This document shows, in pieces, positions 53,748 through 63,166 of a stretch of DNA of 64,000 bases. The notes under the pieces are model-generated. The model searched no databases and had not been told where the DNA came from. It saw only the letters and a program-made list of their open reading frames with translations. The position numbers and the translations under genes are program-made. The stretch is from UKL13-2 sp044229235 (GTDB taxonomy: Bacteria > Pseudomonadota > Gammaproteobacteria > Burkholderiales > Usitatibacteraceae): positions 1-64,000 of the forward strand of contig JBGATH010000017.1 of NCBI GenBank assembly GCA_044229235.1, read 5' to 3'. Every line of letters starts with the position of its first letter. Position 1 is the first letter of the stretch.

Positions 53748-54055
53748 TGGTCAGCGTGGAAAGTGCACCGGCCGCGACCATGTCAGCCAAGATGCGCCAA
53801 CTCCAGCCTGAGCTACTCACTCAGCCGCCAAGCCCTGATTCGCGCCGCCGCACCCCAAACGCCAGCGGTTGTTCCCCTTCAAGGCCCAAAATCTGTTGCG
53901 AAAACGCAACGTTGCTACAAACGGTCACTGAGCGTCGCTTACACCTCGTTACACTCGCTTCTTTTTGCATCAACCCGGAGCAAGGTGCCCGGGAAAACAA
54001 GTGCGGCGACATGAATTGCGCTAGTTTGAACATTACAAAACTGGAAAGGGCCCAA

Positions 54056-56812
54056 ATGAAGCATCACAGAATGAAACTCCTGGTACACGCCGTGCTTATG
54101 GCTGTTGCGCCGGTCGCAATCGCGCAAACGCCGGCGACACCACCTGCGGCGGCGCAAAAGGTTGAGAAGATCGAAATCACCGGTTCGAACATCAAGCGGA
54201 TCGACACTGAAACCTCGTCGAATGTGCAGGTCATCACGCGAGATGAAATCCAAAAGAGTGGCGTCAACACGGTGGCTGAGTTGTTGCGGGAAGTGCCGTC
54301 CATTGGCGGCGGCGCACTACAGGACTACGACGGCGGCAGTGGTTTCTCCCGTTCCACAACGTCAGCATCGCTTCGCAATTTGGGTTCCATCGGCACTTTG
54401 GTGCTGCTCAACGGGCGTCGCGTGGCGCCCGCCGCCAACGCAGATCCGAACACCGGACAGGGCCAATCGTACAACCTGAATACGATTCCGTTGACCGCGC
54501 TTGAGCGCATCGAAATTCTGAAGGACGGCGCCTCGGCCATCTATGGTTCCGACGCAATCGCAGGCGTAATCAATTTCATTTTGCGCAAGGACTACAAGGG
54601 CGCGGAAGTCGGCGTCAACTACGCCACGGCAAATACCCACAACTTCACTAATTACACGGTTACTGGCACGGCCGGATTCGGCGATATGGCCAAGGATCGG
54701 TACAACGTCTTGATGAGTGGCGAGTACTTCAAGCGCGACGAGGTCACCTTCAACGAGAGCAACGGCATCCAGAATGATTCCTACGCCCGCCTTGCAAGCC
54801 GCAATATCCAGTCGTCTTCTTTCACCCAGATCCCGAATTTTTACCGCGAGCGTACCCTTGGCAACGGCGTCTTCAACGTCACCACGGCAACCGATCCACG
54901 CTGTCCTGCAGCTCAGGTGGTCGGCACGCTTTCTGGCTGTCGGATCAACCCGTTCCAATTCATCCGCCTGCAATCGGAGGGCGAGCGCGCCGGGTTCCTG
55001 GTAAAGGGCACACGCGAGTTTTCGGGCAACTTGCAGGGCACGGCCGAAGTAAGCTTCACGCGCGCGGAAAACAAGTTCGTCGACAGTGCACCCACCCAGG
55101 ATGGCACCACCCCCAGCGGCAGCGTCTGGTTCAACCGCGACGGCCAGCGCTTTGCATTCAAGCTGACGCTGCCGGTTGGGCATCCGGACAATCCCAATAG
55201 TTTCCCGGTCGGCGTACGTTACCGCTTTGTCGATCTTGGGCCGACATTGACCAAAGTGACGAACGACGCGACCCGCGCACTTGTGGGGTTGTCGGGCGTA
55301 TTGGGCGCCTGGGACTGGGAGTCTGCTCTCTTGTATAGCCAGACCGAGCGCAAGGAAGTTGCCAATGGTCGCCTGTATTACCCCGCGCTGGTGGCCGCCG
55401 TGAACAACGCGACCTATCGGTTCGGCGGAAACAACAGCGCTGATGTGATTGCCAAGCTCAACCCCTATCGCACCGGCACGGGAAGTACGGACATCACCAG
55501 TCTCGACCTGAAGGGTTCCCGCGAGTTGTTCCAGCTTTCCGGCGGCGCGGCAGCCATCGCGGTCGGCGCGGAAGTCCGTCGCGAATCGTTCGACATCACT
55601 TCCGACCCCGAACAGGTGGCGGGTAACTACGTCGGTATTGCTTCCACAACGGTGAATGCTTCACGCAACGTCAGTTCCCTGTTTGCGGAATTATCGGCGC
55701 CGATCATCAAGAACGTGGAGACTCAGTTCGCAGTGCGTTACGACCATTACAGCGACTATGGTAATTCGACTACACCAAAGGTCGGCATCAAGTGGAACCC
55801 CAGCAGTTATCTGGCTCTGCGTGGCAACTATGCCGAAGCCTTCCGCGCGCCGTCGCTGACCCAAACTTCCAACTCGCGCGTTCAGTCGTTCTCCACGATC
55901 ACCGACCCGGTGCGTTGCCCGAACGGCACCACGCCGGCGAATGGTGGCGATGCGACGGACTGCACGGGCCGCACCGTGGCAAGCATCTTCCTGCCATCGA
56001 CTGGCCTGCAGCCGGAGCGGTCGAAGAGCTACACCCTCGGGGCGATTTTCTCGCCGCTGAGCAACGTGTCGGCGACCTTCGACTACTGGGAAATCCGGCG
56101 CCGGGACCAGATTGATCGCTTCAGCGCCCAACAGGTGATCAACAGCGAATTCGTTCCCGGCTACATCGGGGGCTCGGTCGTTCGCAGCACCAATCCGGCT
56201 TCATTCCTGATCGATGCCAATGGCAACCCGATCCCGGGTACCGGCCCGTTGGAGACCACCACCCGGCGGTTCCTGAATCTGGGCGAAACCCGCGTCAGCG
56301 GCTATGACATCAATCTGGCATCGCGCTTTCAGGTGGCGGGCGGCGCACTGCGGGTGAATGCCAACGCAACGTGGATTCGCAAGTATCTTTACCAGTTGGA
56401 AAAGGGCGGCGAGTTTGTAGATGGGGCCGGCAATTTCTACTTGTTCGAAACCCCGAAGTTGCGCGGCAATGCGACGGTTGGCTTCACCAAGTCCGGCCAG
56501 TTTGATATTTTTGCGCGCTACAACTACACCGGCGGCTGGGATTACGGTGATCCAGAAAGTGGCTGTTACCTCGGGCCGACATCGCTGACACTGGCGTTCC
56601 TGGGGCGCTGTCAGGTTCGTGCGTGGTCGACGGTTGATATCGGCGGTGACTATCGGGAAATCAAAAACACCCGCATCTCCCTCGTTGTTCGCAACGTGGA
56701 AAATCGCCGGGCGCCCTATGATCCCAATCAAACAACACTTGGATTCAACCCGACGTACCACAATCCGCTCGGCGCGAATTTCAACCTCAGCATCACTTAT
56801 TCGTTCAAATAA
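54056..56812 (+). CDS. TonB-dependent receptor (1)
   Basis: The 918-residue outer-membrane receptor has a signal peptide (residues 1-24, ending AIAQ), a plug domain starting 'KVEKIEITGSNIKRIDTET' and 'VQVITRDEIQKSGVNTVAELL', and a beta-barrel ending in FNLSITYSFK. It takes up large ligands with energy from TonB. The N-terminus resembles that of receptor 2, so the two are likely tandem duplicates. The ATG at 54056 follows AAAGGG. No siderophore- or sugar-specific motif can be read. Confidence 0.92.
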   Translation: MKHHRMKLLVHAVLMAVAPVAIAQTPATPPAAAQKVEKIEITGSNIKRIDTETSSNVQVITRDEIQKSGVNTVAELLREVPSIGGGALQDYDGGSGFSRSTTSASLRNLGSIGTLVLLNGRRVAPAANADPNTGQGQSYNLNTIPLTALERIEILKDGASAIYGSDAIAGVINFILRKDYKGAEVGVNYATANTHNFTNYTVTGTAGFGDMAKDRYNVLMSGEYFKRDEVTFNESNGIQNDSYARLASRNIQSSSFTQIPNFYRERTLGNGVFNVTTATDPRCPAAQVVGTLSGCRINPFQFIRLQSEGERAGFLVKGTREFSGNLQGTAEVSFTRAENKFVDSAPTQDGTTPSGSVWFNRDGQRFAFKLTLPVGHPDNPNSFPVGVRYRFVDLGPTLTKVTNDATRALVGLSGVLGAWDWESALLYSQTERKEVANGRLYYPALVAAVNNATYRFGGNNSADVIAKLNPYRTGTGSTDITSLDLKGSRELFQLSGGAAAIAVGAEVRRESFDITSDPEQVAGNYVGIASTTVNASRNVSSLFAELSAPIIKNVETQFAVRYDHYSDYGNSTTPKVGIKWNPSSYLALRGNYAEAFRAPSLTQTSNSRVQSFSTITDPVRCPNGTTPANGGDATDCTGRTVASIFLPSTGLQPERSKSYTLGAIFSPLSNVSATFDYWEIRRRDQIDRFSAQQVINSEFVPGYIGGSVVRSTNPASFLIDANGNPIPGTGPLETTTRRFLNLGETRVSGYDINLASRFQVAGGALRVNANATWIRKYLYQLEKGGEFVDGAGNFYLFETPKLRGNATVGFTKSGQFDIFARYNYTGGWDYGDPESGCYLGPTSLTLAFLGRCQVRAWSTVDIGGDYREIKNTRISLVVRNVENRRAPYDPNQTTLGFNPTYHNPLGANFNLSITYSFK

Positions 56813-56844
56813 GCGATTCCGGTTACAAATCTTCGAATCGCGAC

Positions 56845-56868
56845 AAAGGGGCCTTCGGGCCCCTTTTC
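56845..56868 (+). terminator. rho-independent terminator after receptor 1
   Basis: AAAGGGGCC-TTCG-GGCCCCTTTT with a UUCG-type loop lies 33 bases after the receptor 1 stop. Confidence 0.88.
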
Positions 56869-56961
56869 TTTGCGTAAATTTACCTTGCCGTGCAAAATTT
56901 TTGAATGTAAGTCAACAGCTTAGGAATTTTGTTGTGAAAAGGCGACACTTTCCAAAAATAG

Positions 56962-56990
56962 TGGAATCAGCTTCACGCTGACGCTACAAT
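56962..56990 (+). promoter_or_regulatory. possible promoter of receptor 2
   Basis: TGGAAT (56962-56967) and TACAAT (56985-56990) are spaced by 17 bases, giving a leader of about 95 bases before the ATG at 57092. Confidence 0.4.
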
Positions 56991-57091
56991 CTGACGGTTT
57001 GTATCACCGTGTAATGAAACACGGCGGCGCGGCACAATCCAGTCACGTTCGCCACGGGACATTTACATTTCGCAACTAAAACGAGGCCTAA

Positions 57092-59830
57092 ATGACTCAT
57101 TCCAAGATGAAACTGTTGCCCCAGGCACTGCTGGCAGCTCTGGTGATCTCTCCGCTGGCATTTGCGCAGCAGTCTGCCCAAAAGGTGGAAAAGATCGAAG
57201 TTACCGGCTCGAACATCAAGCGTATCGAGACCGAAACCACCGCGCCAATCCAGGTGATTACCGCTGAAGAGATCCGTCAGTCCGGCAAGCAAACGGTTAC
57301 CGAAGTTCTGCGCGAACTGCCGATGAATGCCGCAGGCGGCCTGACCGAACTGTCCGGCTCGGGCAGCTTCTCCGCAGGCGCTGCCACCGCGTCGCTACGC
57401 GGCCTTGGTTCTGCCGCCACCCTCGTGTTGCTCAACGGCAAGCGCATCGCGCCTTACGGCTTGGCTGATCCGAACTTCGGACAGGGCGCTGCCATCAATT
57501 TGAACGCCATTCCGTTGGACGTGATTGAGCGCATTGAAATTCTGAAAGACGGCGCCTCTGCCATTTATGGCTCCGAGGCCATCGCCGGGGTAATCAATAT
57601 CATCCTGAAGAAGGATTACAAGGGTGGCCAGGTGGCCGTACAGGGCTCCAGCAACCGTTCGGGCCTCTACAACACGGGTACCGTCTCCGCGACCTTCGGC
57701 ATGGGCGACCTTGCCCGGGATCGCTACAACGTCTTTGGTAACGTCGAAATCTATCGCCAGCAGCACGTGGCGTTCCCGGACGCGCTGCCTTTCCTGAACC
57801 GCGAGGAATTCAAGAACGTCTACGGCACGGGTCTGGTCAGTTCTGCCTTTTCGCCGTTCCTGACCTACGTTACCAACGCCACGGGCGCAGTCGTCGCCTC
57901 GCCGGGCGCGACCTGCCCGCAAAGCAATATCGTGCCGTGGAATTTCAACGGCTTTAACCTCACGGGTGCCGGCGGCGCGTCGGGCAACGTTTGCCTGTAC
58001 GACAACCTTTCGCGTTCGGAAATCGTACCGAAGGTGGAACGCGAGAGCTTCTTCGTGCGCGGCAATTACGACCTGAACAACACCACGTCGCTGTACGCGG
58101 AAGGCAGCTACGTTCACAGCAACACCTATTTCACCGGCTTCCCGGTTGCAGTTGGTTTCGGCATAGGCGCGACGTTTAATCCAAGCACCGGTACACTGAA
58201 CCCCGGTCCGACGAGGCTTCCTGTCGGGCACCCTAACAACCCCTTCAACCGCGAAACCACGTTCCGTGGGCGCTTTGATGCGGTCGGTCCGCAGGACAAC
58301 GAAATCGATAGCAAGTCGACGCGCGGTGTCTTCGGTATCAAGACACTGATCAGCACTTTCGACGTCGAGTCCAGCCTGTTGTACAACCGCTCCGAGCAGG
58401 AATCGTTCAATTACAACAGTATCAACTACTCAGAGCTGATCAAAGGCATCACCGGCGGGCAGTTCAATTTCGTCTCGCCCAACACGGGTGGAGTGACGGC
58501 GAATTCGCTGCGAATCAATGCGCGCGACAAGGCGACGTCGACCTTCACCATCTTTGACGTGAAAGGCTCTGGCGAAATTGGCAAGCTGCCAGGAGGTCCG
58601 ATCGGTGTGGCACTCGGAACCGAGTTCCGCCGCGAAGAACGCACCGTGCGTCCCGACTTCAACAAGACCATTGGGAACATTTATGGTCGCGGTGTGGCGA
58701 CGGCCGATGGTTCGCGCAATGTCTCGACGCTGTTTGGCGAGGTCAACCTGCCTGTCGTCAAGAACGTGGAGATTCAGACGGCCCTGCGATATGACCGTTA
58801 TTCCGATTACGGCAGTTCAACTACGCCCAAGGTTGCCGCATCCTGGTCGCCGCTTTCCGAGTTGAAATTCCGCGGAAGTTATGCGCGGGGCTTCCGCGCA
58901 CCGTCACTGACCGAAATCTCCAAGTCGGCCGTGTCAGGATTCTTCAACGGCGTGGACGATCCCAAGCGCTGTAACCGCCCGACGCTTACCGTCGGTTGCG
59001 GTGTGTCCGTTACCGGCCTGATCTCCGCGAACCCGGACATCCAGCCGGAAAAGGCGGAAACCTACTCCGGTGGTTTTGTGTTCGAGCCCAGCAAGGACGC
59101 GAGCGTTAGCATCGATTACTTCAGCGTCACGCGCCGTAACGAAATCGGCTTCGAGTCGATTACCACTGTTCTGTTGAACGAGGATTCCAACGATCCGCGA
59201 TTCAAGGGAAAGATCACCCGCGACCCGACCAATGTCGACTCACGCGTGCCGAACGATCCGGGCGCCCTGCAAAGCGTCAAGCTGGGCTTCCTGAATGCCG
59301 GCAAGACGACTGTACGTGGCCTGGATATCGACATGCGCTATGCGATGTCCCTGGGTGCCTGGGGCAAGTTGTCCACCGGTCTGAATGCCACCTACTATCT
59401 TGAGCAGCGTGGTTCCGGTGCGCCAAACGATCCGCAGATCAGCTTCAACGGCTTCCGCAATGCACCTGACTGGCGTGCCAACTTCCGGACGACCTGGAGC
59501 ACCGGCAACTGGGTGAACACGGGCGTGCTCAATTACGTGGGCAAGTTCAAGGCCTTCATCAATCCGGAAAATGGTTCGGGCCTGGCAGCTATCCGCGATT
59601 GCGGCAACCCGGTGAACTCCTACCTGGCGCACTGCACGGTGAGCGAGTGGGTGACGCTGGACGTCGGCACCGAATATCGTGGCTTCAAGAACGTGAGCTT
59701 GTCTCTGAACGTACGCAACATCACCAACGAGCGCCCGCAGTTTGATCCGCTGGCACGTCCGTTCAACACGATCTGGTACAACCCGCAGGGCACCAACTTC
59801 ATCGCCCGCGCAACCTACACGTTCAAGTAA
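57092..59830 (+). CDS. TonB-dependent receptor (2)
   Basis: The 912-residue receptor has a signal peptide (ending LAFAQ), the plug motif 'KVEKIEVTGSNIKRIETET' and 'QVITAEEIRQSGKQTVTEVLREL', and a beta-barrel that ends RATYTFK. Its plug is clearly similar to that of receptor 1, which supports tandem duplication followed by divergence of the barrel. The ATG follows a CGAGG. Ligand unknown. Confidence 0.92.
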   Translation: MTHSKMKLLPQALLAALVISPLAFAQQSAQKVEKIEVTGSNIKRIETETTAPIQVITAEEIRQSGKQTVTEVLRELPMNAAGGLTELSGSGSFSAGAATASLRGLGSAATLVLLNGKRIAPYGLADPNFGQGAAINLNAIPLDVIERIEILKDGASAIYGSEAIAGVINIILKKDYKGGQVAVQGSSNRSGLYNTGTVSATFGMGDLARDRYNVFGNVEIYRQQHVAFPDALPFLNREEFKNVYGTGLVSSAFSPFLTYVTNATGAVVASPGATCPQSNIVPWNFNGFNLTGAGGASGNVCLYDNLSRSEIVPKVERESFFVRGNYDLNNTTSLYAEGSYVHSNTYFTGFPVAVGFGIGATFNPSTGTLNPGPTRLPVGHPNNPFNRETTFRGRFDAVGPQDNEIDSKSTRGVFGIKTLISTFDVESSLLYNRSEQESFNYNSINYSELIKGITGGQFNFVSPNTGGVTANSLRINARDKATSTFTIFDVKGSGEIGKLPGGPIGVALGTEFRREERTVRPDFNKTIGNIYGRGVATADGSRNVSTLFGEVNLPVVKNVEIQTALRYDRYSDYGSSTTPKVAASWSPLSELKFRGSYARGFRAPSLTEISKSAVSGFFNGVDDPKRCNRPTLTVGCGVSVTGLISANPDIQPEKAETYSGGFVFEPSKDASVSIDYFSVTRRNEIGFESITTVLLNEDSNDPRFKGKITRDPTNVDSRVPNDPGALQSVKLGFLNAGKTTVRGLDIDMRYAMSLGAWGKLSTGLNATYYLEQRGSGAPNDPQISFNGFRNAPDWRANFRTTWSTGNWVNTGVLNYVGKFKAFINPENGSGLAAIRDCGNPVNSYLAHCTVSEWVTLDVGTEYRGFKNVSLSLNVRNITNERPQFDPLARPFNTIWYNPQGTNFIARATYTFK

Positions 59831-59851
59831 ACCGCTGTTTTGCAGTATTGG

Positions 59852-59875
59852 GAAAAGGGCCTTCGGGCCCTTTTC
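59852..59875 (+). terminator. rho-independent terminator after receptor 2
   Basis: GAAAAGGGCC-TTCG-GGCCCTTTTC is a near copy of the terminator after receptor 1. Confidence 0.88.
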
Positions 59876-60027
59876 TCATGGTGCGGCGCACCAAAATGGC
59901 ATTGGGTTTGTCGAGCTTTTTGCAGCAGGTATCCGGCTTGGCGCCAAAGCGTGTTGCATCGCTGCAACAATATGACTACTTGCCGCAATATGTGTTGGAT
60001 ATTTGACAATCCAGACGCTATTCTCTC

Positions 60028-60047
60028 GACACTCGCATTCGAGTGTC
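60028..60047 (+). promoter_or_regulatory. inverted repeat upstream of receptor 3
   Basis: GACACTCG-CATT-CGAGTGTC, a perfect eight-base inverted repeat with a four-base loop, lies 55 bases before the start codon. It may be an operator or a leader hairpin. Confidence 0.45.
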
Positions 60048-60102
60048 CGTTTGTAACAGCCCAACCACGAGTTGGAACTTGTCCCCAAAGGAGGCTTTAC
60101 CC

Positions 60103-63066
60103 ATGAAATTTAAGCTCAAGAAACTGCCGGTAGCAGTGTCGGGCGCGCTGAGCGCAGGCTTGGTCGCGTCAATGGCGATCGGTCAGGCATATGCTCAAAC
60201 GGCTGCAGCCAAGCCGGAAGAGCAGAAAGTTGAACGCGTTGAAGTGACCGGTAGCCGCATTCTTTCCCAGAATCTGGAAAGCGTCAGCCCGATCACCACC
60301 ATCGACGCCGCGGCCATCAAGGTCGACGGCCTGCGTTCTGTCGAAAACCTCCTCAACAACCTGCCACAGGTGTTTGCTGCGCAAGGTGCCAACGTGTCCA
60401 ACGGCGCGACTGGTACCGCCACGGTGAACTTGCGTGGTCTGGGCGCAACCCGCACCCTGGTGCTGGTTAACGGTCGTCGCCTGCCTGCCGGCAGCCCGCG
60501 TACCTATGCAGCTGACTTGAACCAGATTCCGGCGCCGTTGATCAAGCGCGTGGAAATTCTGACGGGTGGCGCTGGTGCCATTTACGGTTCGGACGCGGTT
60601 TCGGGCGTGGTGAACTTCATCATGAACGACAAGTTCGAAGGCCTGCAAGTCGAAGCCAACCACAGCTTCTACAACCACGAGCAGCATGACAGCAGCGGCG
60701 TCTCGGATGTGATCGCGACCCGCAGCCAAACCAACAAGGCACAGTTCCAAGTCCCGGGTGACAAGAGTTCGGACGGCAAGATCAGCGACTTCAACGTGCT
60801 GTTCGGCTCGAACTTCGCCAACGGCAAGGGTAACGCTACGGTCTTCTTCAACTACAAGAAGGAAGACGCATTGCTTCAGTCCGAGCGCGATTTCTCGGCC
60901 TGCTCGATCGGCAATGCGACGGCAACGGGCAACAGCACCATCAACGGTAAAGTGTTCGGCCCCGGCTTCCGCTGCGGCGGTTCGTCCACGTCGTTCCCGG
61001 GCCGTTTCCTGACCGATGTCGGCGATTACACCGTGGCCGACGCTGCCGGCAATACGCGCAATTTCAGCTCCGCGCTTGACCAGTACAACTTCGGCCCGCT
61101 GAACTACTTCCAGCGTCCGTCCGAGCGTTATGGTTTCGTGTCGTACGCCAACTACAACATCAATGAAACCACCAAGCTCTACACCGAGTTCGGTTTCCAT
61201 GATGACCGCACCGTTGCCCAGATTGCCCCGTCGGGTCTGTTTGGTCTCGATCTGTCGGGCGCCAATGCCGTTAGCTGCGACAATCCGCTGCTGACCGCCT
61301 CCTGGCGTACTGCTTTGGGTTGCGTCGGCACCACCGGTACGGCCTCTGCCTTCATCCTGCGCCGCAACGTTGAAGGTGGTGGTCGTCAGGACGATATTCG
61401 CCACACCTCGTATCGCGGTGTGATCGGTGTCAAGGGCGAATTTGCCAAAGTCTGGAACTACGATGCCTATGCCTACGAAGGCAAAGTCGTCTACCAGGAA
61501 ACCTACAAGAACGACTTCTCTCTCGCCCGCAGCTATTTGGCGATGGACGCTGTTCTGGACTCCGGCGGCAATGTGGTGTGCCGTTCGGGCGCTCCGGGTT
61601 GCGTGCCGTACAACATCTGGCGTCTTGGCGGCGTGACGCAGGCAGCCTTGAATTACCTGCAAACCCCGGGCTTCCAGAAGGGTGATACCCAGCAGAAAGT
61701 CATGGGCTTCAACCTCGGCGCAGACTTGGGCGAATATGGCGTGAAGTTGCCGGGCGCCAAGAATGGCGTCGGCGTGAGCTTCGGCTTTGAGCACCGCACC
61801 GAAAAACTGCAACTGGATACTGACACCGCGTTTAGCACCGGTGACCTGTTTGGCCAAGGTGGACCGACCATCGGCCTCGGCGGCGGCTACAACCTGAAGG
61901 ATTACTTCATGGAAGCCCGCGCACCGATCGTCGAAGGCATGCCCATGGCAGACCTGCTGGCCGTGAACGGTTCGTATCGCCGTTCCGAGTACAGCTTCGG
62001 CCCGAAGACCGATACCTATGGTCTCGGCGCCGAATGGGCACCGACCAAGGACATCCGTGCACGTGCGACCTACCAGAAAGCGGTTCGTGCGCCAAACGTC
62101 ATCGACCTGTTCACCGCGCAAGGCCTCGGCTTGTACGATCTGGCCAACGATCCCTGCGGCCCGAACGGTACGGCAACGCAGGCACAGTGCGCGCGCACCG
62201 GTCTGCCGGCCAACCTGTACAAGAATTCGTTCCTGGACAGCCCGGCCGGTCAGTACAACGCCCTGTTCGGCGGCAGCACTTTGCTGAAACCGGAAGAGTC
62301 GGACAGCTACACCGCAGGTCTGGTGTTGACCCCGATTCGCAACTTGTCCATCGCCATCGACTACTTTGATATCAAGGTGGAAAAGGTAATCGGCAACGCG
62401 CCTCCCGGGACGATCCTGAACCAGTGTATTACTGCGGGACAGTTCTGTAATCTGATCACCCGCGACAAGTTCGGCACGTTGTGGGCAACCCCGCAGGCGT
62501 TCATCGTGGCGACCAACCAGAACTTGGGTTTGCTGACCACCAAGGGCGTTGACATTGAGTTGAACTATGCGATGAAAATCGGCGCATGGGGCGGCTTGAA
62601 GTACAACTTCAACGGCACCTGGTTGAAGGAAAACATGGTCGAGCCGATCCCGGGTCTGGGCAGCTTTGACTGTACCGGCCTGCACGGCGCACAGTGCGGC
62701 GTGCCGACACCGAAGTGGCGTCACAAGCTGCGTACCACGTGGGAAACCCCGTGGAACGTGGACGTTGCCGCTACCTGGCGCCATATCGACAAGGTTGCCC
62801 AGGAAGGTACGAGCGCATATCCGCTGCTGCAGCAAACCGTGGCGCCGAAAGATCGTAACTTCGGCGAGCGCGATTACCTGGATCTGGCCGCTTCCTGGCA
62901 AGCCACCAAGCAGCTGATGGTGCGCGCCGGTATCAACAATGTGTTCGATCGTGATCCGCCGCTGTCGGGTCTGGTCGGCGCAGGCTTTGGTAACGGCAAT
63001 GCCTACCCGCAGGTGTACGACGCACTTGGCCGTCGCGTGTTCTTCAACGCGACCTACAAGTTCTAA
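60103..63066 (+). CDS. TonB-dependent receptor (3)
   Basis: The 987-residue receptor has a signal peptide (ending AYAQ), a plug 'VERVEVTGSRILSQNLES' and 'LRGLGATRTLVLVNGRRL', and a barrel ending in FFNATYKF. The plug is different from those of receptors 1 and 2. The strong AAAGGAGG ribosome site and a coding sequence rich in CGT, GGT and AAC codons suggest high expression. Ligand unknown. A bidirectional terminator follows. Confidence 0.93.
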   Translation: MKFKLKKLPVAVSGALSAGLVASMAIGQAYAQTAAAKPEEQKVERVEVTGSRILSQNLESVSPITTIDAAAIKVDGLRSVENLLNNLPQVFAAQGANVSNGATGTATVNLRGLGATRTLVLVNGRRLPAGSPRTYAADLNQIPAPLIKRVEILTGGAGAIYGSDAVSGVVNFIMNDKFEGLQVEANHSFYNHEQHDSSGVSDVIATRSQTNKAQFQVPGDKSSDGKISDFNVLFGSNFANGKGNATVFFNYKKEDALLQSERDFSACSIGNATATGNSTINGKVFGPGFRCGGSSTSFPGRFLTDVGDYTVADAAGNTRNFSSALDQYNFGPLNYFQRPSERYGFVSYANYNINETTKLYTEFGFHDDRTVAQIAPSGLFGLDLSGANAVSCDNPLLTASWRTALGCVGTTGTASAFILRRNVEGGGRQDDIRHTSYRGVIGVKGEFAKVWNYDAYAYEGKVVYQETYKNDFSLARSYLAMDAVLDSGGNVVCRSGAPGCVPYNIWRLGGVTQAALNYLQTPGFQKGDTQQKVMGFNLGADLGEYGVKLPGAKNGVGVSFGFEHRTEKLQLDTDTAFSTGDLFGQGGPTIGLGGGYNLKDYFMEARAPIVEGMPMADLLAVNGSYRRSEYSFGPKTDTYGLGAEWAPTKDIRARATYQKAVRAPNVIDLFTAQGLGLYDLANDPCGPNGTATQAQCARTGLPANLYKNSFLDSPAGQYNALFGGSTLLKPEESDSYTAGLVLTPIRNLSIAIDYFDIKVEKVIGNAPPGTILNQCITAGQFCNLITRDKFGTLWATPQAFIVATNQNLGLLTTKGVDIELNYAMKIGAWGGLKYNFNGTWLKENMVEPIPGLGSFDCTGLHGAQCGVPTPKWRHKLRTTWETPWNVDVAATWRHIDKVAQEGTSAYPLLQQTVAPKDRNFGERDYLDLAASWQATKQLMVRAGINNVFDRDPPLSGLVGAGFGNGNAYPQVYDALGRRVFFNATYKF

Positions 63067-63086
63067 TACATCAGAACGGTATCAAC

Positions 63087-63116
63087 AAAAACGGCGAGCT
63101 TCGGCTCGCCGTTTTT
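63087..63116. terminator. bidirectional terminator between receptor 3 and the hydroxylase gene
   Basis: AAAACGGCGAGC-TTCG-GCTCGCCGTTTTT has A- and T-runs on both sides and sits between two convergent genes. Confidence 0.92.
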
Positions 63117-63166
63117 GCTTTTGGGCTCCGGTTACGGCAGGCAGCCGCGTGGCGAAGGCGAGAATG

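Larger units (their letters stand above)
53654..54055. other. divergent control region between the rimP operon and the first TonB-dependent receptor
   Basis: This 402-base region holds the rimP leader hairpin (53700-53717) and the rimP promoter (-10 at 53739-53744). The rest up to 54055 must contain the receptor promoter, but I could not locate convincing -35/-10 boxes. No tRNA gene (such as the initiator tRNA found at this place in enterics) is present. Confidence 0.6.

Noticed and set aside
53498..54055. 186-codon extension upstream of receptor 1
   Set aside because: It overlaps rimP on the other strand and lacks a signal peptide; the ATG at 54056 gives one immediately.
60169..62901. 910-codon minus-strand frame opposite receptor 3
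   Set aside because: The plus strand has a signal peptide, plug, barrel and terminator, so it is the gene; the antisense frame only mirrors its codon usage.
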